From Microbacterium arborescens (lineage in GTDB: Bacteria; Actinomycetota; Actinomycetes; Actinomycetales; Microbacteriaceae): 64,000 nucleotides of DNA. Where the stretch lies: assembly GCA_003339645.1 (NCBI GenBank), contig QNUV01000021.1, positions 1,116,001 through 1,180,000 on the forward strand, written 5' to 3'. The notes under the pieces were generated by a model. It worked only from the letters and a program-made list of their open reading frames with translations. It ran no database searches and had not been told where the DNA came from. Made by a program: the position numbers and the translations under genes. Each line of letters opens with the position of its first letter. The first letter of the stretch is position 1. Below, one piece after another: positions 38,520 to 46,693 of this stretch.

Positions 38520-40214
38520 ATGACCACCACCAGGAGATTCGCCGGCATCCTCGCCGCGGGAACGGCCATGGCACTCGCCCTCACGGCGTGCGCCGGTGGC
38601 GGCGGTTCGCCGCAGCAGACCGGCACCGACGGAACGCCGCAGACCGGCGGAACCGTCCACATGCTCCAGAACGCCGACTTCTCGTACCTCGACCCCGCCC
38701 GTGGCTGGGACGGCGGCGTCAACGCGTTCTACCGTCTGCTCTACCGCGGCCTCACGATGCAGGCCGCGGGCGACTCCGACGACCCGAACGCTATCGTTCC
38801 CGACCTCGCGACCGGCCTCGGCGAGGTGTCCGACGACGGACTCACCTGGACCTACACGCTCAAAGACGACCTCTTCTTCGACAACGGCGACCCGATCACC
38901 TCCGCGGAGATGGAGTTCGGCATCTCCCGCGCATGGGATCCGCAGATCGGCATCGGCTCGCCCTATCTGAAGTCCGTCATCGACGCGCCCGCCGACTACC
39001 AGGGCCCCTACGTCTCGGGGGACCTCCCCACGATCGAGACGCCCGACGCGAAGACGATCGTCTTCCACCTCAAGGCGCCCTTCCCCGAGTTCGACAACGT
39101 GCTCGCCCAGCCCAACGCCGTGCCCTTCCCGATCGGTTCCGGCGGCGGCGACGAGTTCATCAACGACGTCATCGCGTCAGGCCCCTACACGCTCGATTCC
39201 TACACCCCCGGCAGCACCATCAAGCTCGTGCGCAACGAGCACTGGGAGCCCGAGACCGACGAGGTGCGCAAGGCGTACCCCGACCAGTGGCAGTTCGACA
39301 TCGGCATCGACGGCGCGACGATCGACGAGCGCATGATCGCCGGGCAAGGCGCCGACCAGAACGCGATCGCGGGCAAGATCGCGGGCGCCACGCTGCCCCG
39401 CATCCAGACGCCGCAGCTGCAGGAGCGCGCGATCACCGCTCCGGCGTACTGCACGACGTACATGTCGCTCAACACGACGAAGCCGCCCTTCGACGACCTG
39501 CGCGTGCGCCAGGCGGTGAACTGGGCGCTCGACCGCGCCAGCATCCAGAACGCGTCGGGTGGAAACCAGCTGGCGGATGTCGCGACGACGATCATCCCGC
39601 CGGCGGTCAGCGGGCACCTCGACTACGACCTCTACCCCTCCGACGGCAACACCGGCGACGTCGACGAGGCCATGGCGCTGCTCGCGGAGGCCGGGCTCGG
39701 CGACGGGTTCGAGTTCACCCTCGACATCCGCTCGAACCCCGTCGCCCAGGCGCAGGCCGAGGCCGTGCAGCAGGGCCTCGAGCGCATCGGTGCGACCGTG
39801 AAGCTCAACGTCATCGACACCTCGATCTACTACGAGACCATCGCGACGCCGTCGCAGCAGAACAACGCCGCGATCACCGGGTGGTGCCCCGACTGGGCCT
39901 CGAGCGCCAGCACCTTCATCCCGCCGCTGTTCGACGGCGCGGCCATCACCGAGAAGGGCAACCAGAACCTCGCTCAGCTGAACGACCCGGCCGTCAACGA
40001 GCGGATCGCCGAGATCCGTGGGATGACCGACGTCGATGCCGCCAACGAGGCCTGGGGCGAGCTCGACCAGCAGATCATGGAGCTCGCGCCCATCGCGCCG
40101 ATGGTCTTCGAGAACGGCATCTTCCTGCCGGGGTCGAACATCGCCGGCTACATCCCCAACACCAACATGACCGACCTCACGATCGTCGGTCTGAAGGACC
40201 CCTCGAAGGGCTGA
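38520..40214 (+). CDS. Peptide ABC transporter substrate-binding lipoprotein
   Basis: 564 residues. Lipobox LTAC (Cys24), then the SBP_bac_5 fold: TVHMLQNADFSYLDPARGWD, TWTYTLKDDLFFDNGDPITS, and near the end GWCPDWASSASTFIPPLFDG, as in oligopeptide/dipeptide binding proteins. Anchored outside the cell membrane, it captures peptides for the downstream permeases. ATG at 38520 follows GAAAGGGAAGG. First gene of the long hydroxyproline-peptide locus. Ligand specificity cannot be read from sequence; the neighbours suggest Pro/Hyp-rich peptides. Confidence 0.9.
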   Translation: MTTTRRFAGILAAGTAMALALTACAGGGGSPQQTGTDGTPQTGGTVHMLQNADFSYLDPARGWDGGVNAFYRLLYRGLTMQAAGDSDDPNAIVPDLATGLGEVSDDGLTWTYTLKDDLFFDNGDPITSAEMEFGISRAWDPQIGIGSPYLKSVIDAPADYQGPYVSGDLPTIETPDAKTIVFHLKAPFPEFDNVLAQPNAVPFPIGSGGGDEFINDVIASGPYTLDSYTPGSTIKLVRNEHWEPETDEVRKAYPDQWQFDIGIDGATIDERMIAGQGADQNAIAGKIAGATLPRIQTPQLQERAITAPAYCTTYMSLNTTKPPFDDLRVRQAVNWALDRASIQNASGGNQLADVATTIIPPAVSGHLDYDLYPSDGNTGDVDEAMALLAEAGLGDGFEFTLDIRSNPVAQAQAEAVQQGLERIGATVKLNVIDTSIYYETIATPSQQNNAAITGWCPDWASSASTFIPPLFDGAAITEKGNQNLAQLNDPAVNERIAEIRGMTDVDAANEAWGELDQQIMELAPIAPMVFENGIFLPGSNIAGYIPNTNMTDLTIVGLKDPSKG

Positions 40215-40215
40215 C

Positions 40216-41190
40216 ATGACCTTCAGCTCGGCCCCCCTCGAGGTCGAGGCCACGCCGGGCGGTGATTCCCCTCTCGACGAGTCGGTGGAATCCCGTCCGG
40301 CGTCCGGCCGGAAACTCCTCCGAGGCTTCCTCACCGATGTGCCCGCGATGCTATCGCTGGCCTACATCGTGCTCGTTCTGCTCATGGCGGTCTTCGCGCC
40401 CCTCATCGTCCAGATCAGCGGCTGGTCTCCGTACCAGTTCGACCAGAGCGCGATCGACCCCAATATGGGCGCGATCCCGATCGGGCCCCTCGGCGGCATC
40501 AGCGCCGAGCACTGGTTCGGGGTCGAGCCCGGCAACGGCCGCGATATCTTCGCCCGGATCGTCTACGGCGCCCAGGTCTCGATGACGGTCGCGCTGTCGG
40601 CCACCCTCTTGACCACGGTGCTCGGAGTCGTCCTCGGGATGCTGGCCGGATACCTCGGCGGCTGGGTCGACACGGTCATCTCGCGGGTCATGGAGTTCCT
40701 CATGGCCTTCCCCGCGCTCATCTTCATGATCGCGATTCTGTCGGCGCTGCCGGCGGACAACCGCGTGCTGCTGCTCGTCGTCGTGATCTCGCTGTTCGGC
40801 TGGCCCTACCTCGCCCGCATCGTGCGCTCGCAGACGCTGTCGCTCAAGGAGCGCGAGTTCGTCGAGTCGGCTCGCGCCTCGGGTGCCTCGAGCGTGCAGA
40901 TCATCTTCCGCGAGATCCTGCCGAACCTCTCCTCGACCATCATCGTGATGGCGACCCTCGCGGTGCCGGGATACGTCGGCACCGAGGCGGGGCTGTCGTT
41001 CCTCGGTGTCGGGGTCGTCCCGCCCACGCCGAGCTGGGGCCAGATGATCGCCTCGGCGGCGCCCTGGTATGCGGTCGACCCGATGTACTTCCTCATCCCG
41101 GGCGCCTTCCTCTTCCTCCTGGTGCTCTCGTTCACGACCCTGGGCGACCGCATCCGCGCGCTCGTCGGCAGCGCGGAGGTGCGCGCGTGA
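40216..41190 (+). CDS. Peptide ABC transporter permease, DppC type
   Basis: 324 residues, about six membrane helices. N-terminal DppC-type helix (LAYIVLVLLMAVFAPLIVQI) and NGRDIFARIVYGAQVSMTVA; the EAA loop that contacts the ATPase is EFVESARASGASSVQIIFRE with ILPNL. It starts one base after the preceding stop and overlaps the next gene, so translation is coupled. Confidence 0.92.
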   Translation: MTFSSAPLEVEATPGGDSPLDESVESRPASGRKLLRGFLTDVPAMLSLAYIVLVLLMAVFAPLIVQISGWSPYQFDQSAIDPNMGAIPIGPLGGISAEHWFGVEPGNGRDIFARIVYGAQVSMTVALSATLLTTVLGVVLGMLAGYLGGWVDTVISRVMEFLMAFPALIFMIAILSALPADNRVLLLVVVISLFGWPYLARIVRSQTLSLKEREFVESARASGASSVQIIFREILPNLSSTIIVMATLAVPGYVGTEAGLSFLGVGVVPPTPSWGQMIASAAPWYAVDPMYFLIPGAFLFLLVLSFTTLGDRIRALVGSAEVRA

Positions 41191-42185
41191 CCCGCTTCGT
41201 CCTCTCGCGCGCGACCGGCATGGTCGTGGTGCTATTCCTCGTGACGCTCTTCACGTTCGTGATCTTCTTCGTGCTCTCGCCCGACCCGGCGGTGCAGATC
41301 TGCGGCAAGAACTGCACGCCCGAGCGCATCGACCAGATCCGTGCGAACCTCGGGCTCGACCAGCCCTTCCTCACGCAGTTCTTCACGTACCTCTCGGGTC
41401 TGTTCGTCGGCCGCGAGTACGAGATCGCGGGCGCGACGGTCGCATGCGGCGCCCCGTGCCTCGGGTACTCGTTCCAGACCGGGCAGCTCGTGGGCGACAT
41501 GATCGTGCAGCGCCTGCCCATCTCGGCGACGATCGCGATCGGGGCGGCGGTGCTCTGGCTCGTCGGCGGCGTCGTCGGGGGCGTCCTCAGCGCCGTGCGC
41601 GAGGGGAAGTTCACCGACCGGTTCGTGGCCGGGCTGACCCTCGGGTCGATGTCTATCCCGAACTACGTCCTGGCCCTCGCCCTGCAGTTCGTCCTGGTCG
41701 TCTCGCTCGGATGGCTGCCGTTCCCGCAGGCGGTGCCGTTCGCCGATGATCCGGTGCAGTGGTTCCTGAACTTTCTCATGCCGTGGATCGTGCTCGCGGT
41801 CGGATACGCCGCCGTCTATACGCGGCTCACGCGGGCGAACGTGATCGACACCCTGCAGGAGAACTTCGTGCGGACGGCGCACGCGAAGGGGCTGCGGCCG
41901 AGCCTCGTGTGGCGCCGCCACGCGTTGCGCCCGGCGCTGACCCCCATCGTGACGATCTTCGGGATGGACGTCGCCGGTCTCCTCGGCGGCGCGGTGATCA
42001 CCGAGACCGTGTTCGGCATCAACGGCGTGGGCAAGCTCACCGCCGACTCGATCTCGTCGAACGACCAGCCGGTCATCATGGCGGTGACGCTGCTCTCGGC
42101 GTTCTTCGTCATCGTCGGCAACCTCGTCGTCGACCTGCTCTACGCGGCGATCGATCCTCGCGTGCGAACGGCGGCCAAAGCATGA
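41187..42185 (+). CDS. Peptide ABC transporter permease, DppB type
   Basis: 332 residues. N-terminal helix VVLFLVTLFTFVIFFVLSPD, two external cysteines in VQICGKNCTPERIDQIRAN, and the DppB EAA loop NFVRTAHAKGLRPSLVWRRH, then LRPALTPIVTIFGMDVAGLL. Pairs with the preceding permease. The order of the two permease genes (C before B) is the reverse of the E. coli dpp order. GTG start overlaps the preceding stop. Confidence 0.92.
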   Translation: MTRFVLSRATGMVVVLFLVTLFTFVIFFVLSPDPAVQICGKNCTPERIDQIRANLGLDQPFLTQFFTYLSGLFVGREYEIAGATVACGAPCLGYSFQTGQLVGDMIVQRLPISATIAIGAAVLWLVGGVVGGVLSAVREGKFTDRFVAGLTLGSMSIPNYVLALALQFVLVVSLGWLPFPQAVPFADDPVQWFLNFLMPWIVLAVGYAAVYTRLTRANVIDTLQENFVRTAHAKGLRPSLVWRRHALRPALTPIVTIFGMDVAGLLGGAVITETVFGINGVGKLTADSISSNDQPVIMAVTLLSAFFVIVGNLVVDLLYAAIDPRVRTAAKA

Positions 42186-43081
42186 GCGGCGAAAGGATGC
42201 CGATGACGGATGACCTCCTGCGCGTCGATGACCTGACGGTGCAGTTCCGTACCGCCGGCGGCTCCGCCCGCGTCGTCGACGGCCTGAGCTTCGCGATTCC
42301 GCGCGGCGGGGCGCTCGGGATCGTCGGCGAGTCGGGCTCGGGCAAGTCGATGACGAGCCTCGCGATCATGGGGCTGCTGCCCCGGGGCGGCAGCGCCACG
42401 GGCTCGATCACCTTCGACGGACGGGATCTGCTGACCCTCCCCGGCCGGGAGATGCGGCAGGTTCGCGGCGACCGGATCGCGATGATCTTCCAAGACCCCC
42501 TCTCGTCGCTCAATCCGTACTACACCGTCGGTACGCAGATCGCCGAGGCATACCGGTCGCACCGGTCGGGCGTCTCGCGCCGTGAGGCCCGGCGGGTCGC
42601 GATCGAGGCGATGGAGCGGGTGCACATCAGGGATGCCGCGAAGCGCGTCGACCACTACCCGCACCAGTTCTCGGGCGGAATGCGTCAGCGCATCATGATC
42701 GCGATGGCGCTCAGCATGGAGCCCGAGCTGATCATCGCCGATGAGCCGACCACGGCCCTCGACGTGACGGTGCAGGCGCAGATCCTCGATCTGCTCGCCG
42801 AGATCCGCCGCGACACGGGCGCCGGCCTCATCCTCATCACGCACGACCTCGCGGTCGTCAGCGAGGTGACCGAGCAGATCGTCGTCATGCGAGCCGGTCG
42901 CATGGTCGAGCGGGGCAGCGTCGAAGGGGTCTTCAGCGACCCGCAGGAGGAGTACACGCGGCGACTGCTCGACGCCGTTCCCCGCATCGACGACGCGATC
43001 GGCGAGCTGCGCACGACCGATATCGCGATCGTGCCGGACAGCGAGATCACGCCGGACGACGGAATCGAGGAGACGGCATGA
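42182..43081 (+). CDS. Peptide ABC transporter ATPase, DppD type
   Basis: Up to 299 residues. Walker A GESGSGKSM, Q-loop MIFQDPLSSLNPYYTV, signature HQFSGGMRQRIMIAMAL, Walker B LIIADEPTTALDVTVQ. The ATG at 42182 overlaps the permease stop. A second ATG at 42203 has a better-spaced GAAAGG ribosome site and may be the real start (292 residues). Unlike most DppD, the usual C-terminal cysteine-rich oligopeptide-transporter tail is missing. Confidence 0.92.
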   Translation: MSGERMPMTDDLLRVDDLTVQFRTAGGSARVVDGLSFAIPRGGALGIVGESGSGKSMTSLAIMGLLPRGGSATGSITFDGRDLLTLPGREMRQVRGDRIAMIFQDPLSSLNPYYTVGTQIAEAYRSHRSGVSRREARRVAIEAMERVHIRDAAKRVDHYPHQFSGGMRQRIMIAMALSMEPELIIADEPTTALDVTVQAQILDLLAEIRRDTGAGLILITHDLAVVSEVTEQIVVMRAGRMVERGSVEGVFSDPQEEYTRRLLDAVPRIDDAIGELRTTDIAIVPDSEITPDDGIEETA

Positions 43082-43968
43082 CCGACCAGACCGCGCCGCT
43101 GTGCCGTGCGACGGGCCTCGTGAAGGAGTTCGCGAGCCCGGGTGCGACGATGTTCTCGCGCAGCAGCCGCTTCCGCGCCGTCGACGGCGTCGACCTCGAC
43201 ATCCGGCGCGGCGAGACTCTCGCCCTCGTCGGCGAATCGGGTTCGGGAAAGTCGACCGCCGCGCGGCTGATCGCCCGTCTCATGGACGCCACGGCGGGGA
43301 CGATCGAGTTCGAGGGGCGGGATGTCACGCACCTGCAGGGGCGCGACCTCCTCGCTTTCCGCAGCGACGTCCAGGTGATCTTCCAGGACCCGTACTCGTC
43401 GCTCAACCCCAAGCACACCGTCGAGCGACTCGTGACGGCACCGCTGCGGTATCAGAATCGGAAGATCCCGGGCGGGGCGCGCGCGTTCACGCGGTCGCTC
43501 ATGGACCGGGTGGGGCTCAACCCCGAACATTCCGACCGGTATCCGGCGCAGTTCTCGGGAGGTCAGGCACAGCGCATCGGCATCGCCCGGGCGCTCGCGG
43601 TCGGACCGAAGATGGTCATCTGCGACGAGGCGGTGTCGGCGCTCGACGTCTCGGTGCAGGCGCAGGTGATCAACCTGCTGACCGCGCTGCAGCGCGACGA
43701 GGGCTTCGCGTACCTCTTCATCGCGCACGACCTCGCTGTCGTCCGCCAGATCGCGACCCGCATCGCCGTGATGAGCCGCGGTTCCATCGTGGAGACGGGG
43801 GAGCGCGACCGCGTCTTCGAGAGCCCTCAGCACGAGTACACCCGTACGCTGCTGGCGGCGGTGCCCCGCATCAACCCCGAGTGGGACCGCCGCCGGCGCG
43901 CCGCCGAGAAGGCTCGCCGTGCCCGCGCAGCAGCCGCGGCATCCGACACCCAGACGGAGGCGTCATGA
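43078..43968 (+). CDS. Peptide ABC transporter ATPase, DppF type
   Basis: 296 residues. Begins with CRATGLVKEFASPGATMFSR and the Walker A GESGSGKSTAARLIARL, Q-loop VIFQDPYSSLNPKHTV, signature QFSGGQAQRIGIARALAVGP, Walker B MVICDEAVSALDVSVQAQV. Second ATPase of the peptide importer. Overlaps its neighbours by four bases on each side. Confidence 0.93.
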   Translation: MTDQTAPLCRATGLVKEFASPGATMFSRSSRFRAVDGVDLDIRRGETLALVGESGSGKSTAARLIARLMDATAGTIEFEGRDVTHLQGRDLLAFRSDVQVIFQDPYSSLNPKHTVERLVTAPLRYQNRKIPGGARAFTRSLMDRVGLNPEHSDRYPAQFSGGQAQRIGIARALAVGPKMVICDEAVSALDVSVQAQVINLLTALQRDEGFAYLFIAHDLAVVRQIATRIAVMSRGSIVETGERDRVFESPQHEYTRTLLAAVPRINPEWDRRRRAAEKARRARAAAAASDTQTEAS

Positions 43969-45254
43969 CGACCGAATACCACCTGCCCGGCATCCGCGTC
44001 GCGGAGCGTCGCATCGAGGTCCCGCTCGACTGGAGCGCCGGTACAGCAGCGGCCGGGACGATCGAGCTGCTCGTGCGCGAGCTCGTCGATCCCGACCGGG
44101 CGCGCGATGAGCTGCCGCTGCTCGCGTTCCTGCAGGGCGGCCCGGGTGGTTCGAACCCACGGCCGCTGCGTCGCGAGGGCTGGATCGACGAGGCCCTGCG
44201 CGATTATCGCGTGGTGCTCGTCGACCAGCGCGGCACCGGGGGCAGCACGCCCCTCGAAGCCGTCGACGTGGCCGGGCTCGACGCCGCGGCCGGCGCGGAC
44301 CTGCTGTCCCTCCACCGCGCCGACTCGATCGTCCGCGACCTCGAGCACGTCCGCGAGACGCTCTACGGCGGGCGGCGGTGGGCGACACTCGGGCAGAGCT
44401 ACGGCGGCTTCCTCACGCTCACCTACCTGTCGACGGCGCCCGAGGCGCTGACCGCCTGCTACGTCTGCGGCGGCATCCCCGGCACCCCGCCGCGGGCCGC
44501 CGAGGTCTACGCGCGCACCTTCGACCGGGTCGCGGCGAAGACGGGGGAGCTGTACCGGCGATTCCCCGAGGATGCCGAGGCGATCGCGCGCATCGCCGAC
44601 CGGCTCGCCGAAGGCGACGTGACCCTCCCCGACGGCGACGTGCTGACCGTGCGCCGCTTCCAGTCGCTCGGGATCGACCTCGGGATGAAGCCCGGCCACG
44701 AGCGCCTGCACTGGCTCGTCGAGAAGGCGTTCGCCCGGCCCGGGCGGCTGTCGGAGGCGTTCCTCGCCGACGTGCAGTCGCTCAGCTCCAGCGCCGGCAA
44801 CCCGCTGTTCTGGACCCTGCAGGAATCGATCTACGGCGACCCGAGCAGCGGGCCGACCGCGTGGGCGGCGCAGGCCGAACGCGACCGTCGTCCCGAGTTC
44901 GACGAGGACCGGCGGCCTTTGCTGTTCACGGGCGAGATGGCCTTCCCCTGGATGTTCGACGAGGTGCGTCTGCTTCGCGGGTTCCGGGAGGCCGTCCATG
45001 CGCTGGCCGCCCGCGACTCCTGGACGCCGTTGTACGACCTCGACCGGCTCGCCGCGAACGACGTGCCGGTGGCGGCGGCGGTGTACTTCGACGACATGTA
45101 CGTCGATGCGGGGCTGCAGCTCGAGACGCTGTCGCGCATCGGCAACGCCCAGTCGTGGGTGACGAACGAGTTCGAGCACGACGGCATCGGCTCGGGTCGC
45201 ACGTTCACGCGACTGCGCGAGCTGGTCCGAGACCGCGGAGGAGAGAAGCGATGA
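43965..45254 (+). CDS. Prolyl-iminopeptidase-like S33 hydrolase
   Basis: 429 residues. Oxyanion turn LQGGPGGSN (57-63), VVLVDQRGTGGS (83-94), nucleophile elbow GQSYGG with Ser145, and C-terminal catalytic His in EFEHDGIGSG. This is the S33 prolyl aminopeptidase pattern, of the larger actinobacterial kind. The enzyme removes N-terminal Pro or hydroxyPro from peptides. No signal peptide, so it acts on imported peptides. Its place between the peptide importer and the Xaa-Pro peptidase supports this. Confidence 0.88.
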   Translation: MTTEYHLPGIRVAERRIEVPLDWSAGTAAAGTIELLVRELVDPDRARDELPLLAFLQGGPGGSNPRPLRREGWIDEALRDYRVVLVDQRGTGGSTPLEAVDVAGLDAAAGADLLSLHRADSIVRDLEHVRETLYGGRRWATLGQSYGGFLTLTYLSTAPEALTACYVCGGIPGTPPRAAEVYARTFDRVAAKTGELYRRFPEDAEAIARIADRLAEGDVTLPDGDVLTVRRFQSLGIDLGMKPGHERLHWLVEKAFARPGRLSEAFLADVQSLSSSAGNPLFWTLQESIYGDPSSGPTAWAAQAERDRRPEFDEDRRPLLFTGEMAFPWMFDEVRLLRGFREAVHALAARDSWTPLYDLDRLAANDVPVAAAVYFDDMYVDAGLQLETLSRIGNAQSWVTNEFEHDGIGSGRTFTRLRELVRDRGGEKR

Positions 45255-46693
45255 CCGCCCCCGACACCCCCCGTCCGCCCTACGCCGGCACGCGGTACCC
45301 GCGGCTCGCGCAGGTGCCGGCGTTCACCGAGTTCGTCTCGCGCGACTGGGCCGACGTGCCGACCCGCCCACAGCTGCCCGCGGGCGCCCCGGCCGCGGCA
45401 TCCGATCATCGCGACCGCCTGAGCGCCGCGCTTCCCGGGCGGGTGATCGTCGCGGCCGCCGGTCACGCGCCCGTCCGCAACGACGACGCCCACTACGGCT
45501 TCCGCGCCGACAGCGGCTTCGTCTGGCTGACGGCGTGCCAGGTCGAGGGGGCCGTGGTCGTGCTGTGGCCCACAGCTGGCGGTCATGACGCCGTGCTGTA
45601 CCTGCCGCCGCCGTTCCGCCCCGGTGACGCCGGCTTCTTCTCGGATGCGAACCACGGCGAGCTCTGGGTCGGCCCCTCGGCCGGTCTGCCCGAGTGGTCC
45701 GACGCGCTGGACATGACCGTCGAGCCGCTCGCCGCGCTCGACCGGCGCCACGGCGAGCTGCGGGGTGCCGCCGCCGCCGGCTCTGCAGCCGCGCTCGCCG
45801 CCGAGGTGGGGGCCGAGGTGTCGGTCGAGCTCGAACGCGCGCTCGCCCGCCTGCGAATGGTGAAGGATGCGTGGGAGATCGGCCAGCTCCGCGAGGCCGT
45901 CGACGCGACGGTCGCCGGATTCGGCGCGGTCGTGGCCGAGGTGCCGCGGGCGATCGCCGACGGCCTCGGCGAGCGGTGGCTGCAGGGGACGTTCGACCGC
46001 CACGCACGCACGTTCGGGAACGGACCGGGCTACTCCACGATCGTCGGGTCGGGCGCGCACGCGCCCATCCTGCACTGGGTGCGGTGCGACGGCGAGGTCG
46101 TTCCGGATGCCGCGCTGCTGCTCGACATGGGCGTCGAGGCCCGGTCGCTCTACACCGCCGATGTGACCCGCACGGTTCCCGCGAGCGGAACGTTCTCGCA
46201 GACCCAGCGCGCGGTGCACGATCTCGTCGAGAAGGCGCACCGTGCGGGACTCGACCGCATCCGGCCGGGCGTGGCGTATCTCGACTTCCACTTCGCCGCG
46301 ATGGAGGTCGTCGCGCAGGGGCTGCACGACTGGGGGCTGCTGCCGGTCTCGGTCGACGAGGCACTGTCACCCGAGGGGCAGCAGCACCGCCGATACCTCG
46401 CCTGCGGGATCGGCCATCACCTCGGGCTCGACGTGCACGACTGCAGTCAGGCGCACTACGAGGACTACATGGGTGCGGCGCTCGAGCCGGGCGTCGTCAT
46501 GACCGTCGAGCCCGGTCTGTACTTCCACGCCCACGACCTGACCCTCCCGCCCGAGTTGCGCGGCATCGGCGTGCGCCTCGAAGACGATGTGCTCGTCACC
46601 GACGCGGGCTCGGAGGTGCTGTCGGCGGCCCTGCCGATCTCCGCCGCCGAGGTCGAGGCGTGGACGCGCGCGCAGTGGGCGGACGAGCGATGA
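45251..46693 (+). CDS. Xaa-Pro aminopeptidase, M24B family
   Basis: 480 residues. N-terminal aminopeptidase-P domain (RVIVAAAGHAPVRNDDAHYG, FRADSGFVWLTACQ). Pita-bread catalytic domain with the five metal ligands visible: Asp in LLLDMGVEARSLYTADVTRT (two Asp), His in CGIGHHLGLDVHD, Glu in VVMTVEPGLYFH and Glu in IGVRLEDDVLVT. It cleaves the bond before a penultimate Pro (or Hyp) and so complements the S33 enzyme. Cytoplasmic. Overlaps both neighbours. Confidence 0.95.
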   Translation: MTAPDTPRPPYAGTRYPRLAQVPAFTEFVSRDWADVPTRPQLPAGAPAAASDHRDRLSAALPGRVIVAAAGHAPVRNDDAHYGFRADSGFVWLTACQVEGAVVVLWPTAGGHDAVLYLPPPFRPGDAGFFSDANHGELWVGPSAGLPEWSDALDMTVEPLAALDRRHGELRGAAAAGSAAALAAEVGAEVSVELERALARLRMVKDAWEIGQLREAVDATVAGFGAVVAEVPRAIADGLGERWLQGTFDRHARTFGNGPGYSTIVGSGAHAPILHWVRCDGEVVPDAALLLDMGVEARSLYTADVTRTVPASGTFSQTQRAVHDLVEKAHRAGLDRIRPGVAYLDFHFAAMEVVAQGLHDWGLLPVSVDEALSPEGQQHRRYLACGIGHHLGLDVHDCSQAHYEDYMGAALEPGVVMTVEPGLYFHAHDLTLPPELRGIGVRLEDDVLVTDAGSEVLSAALPISAAEVEAWTRAQWADER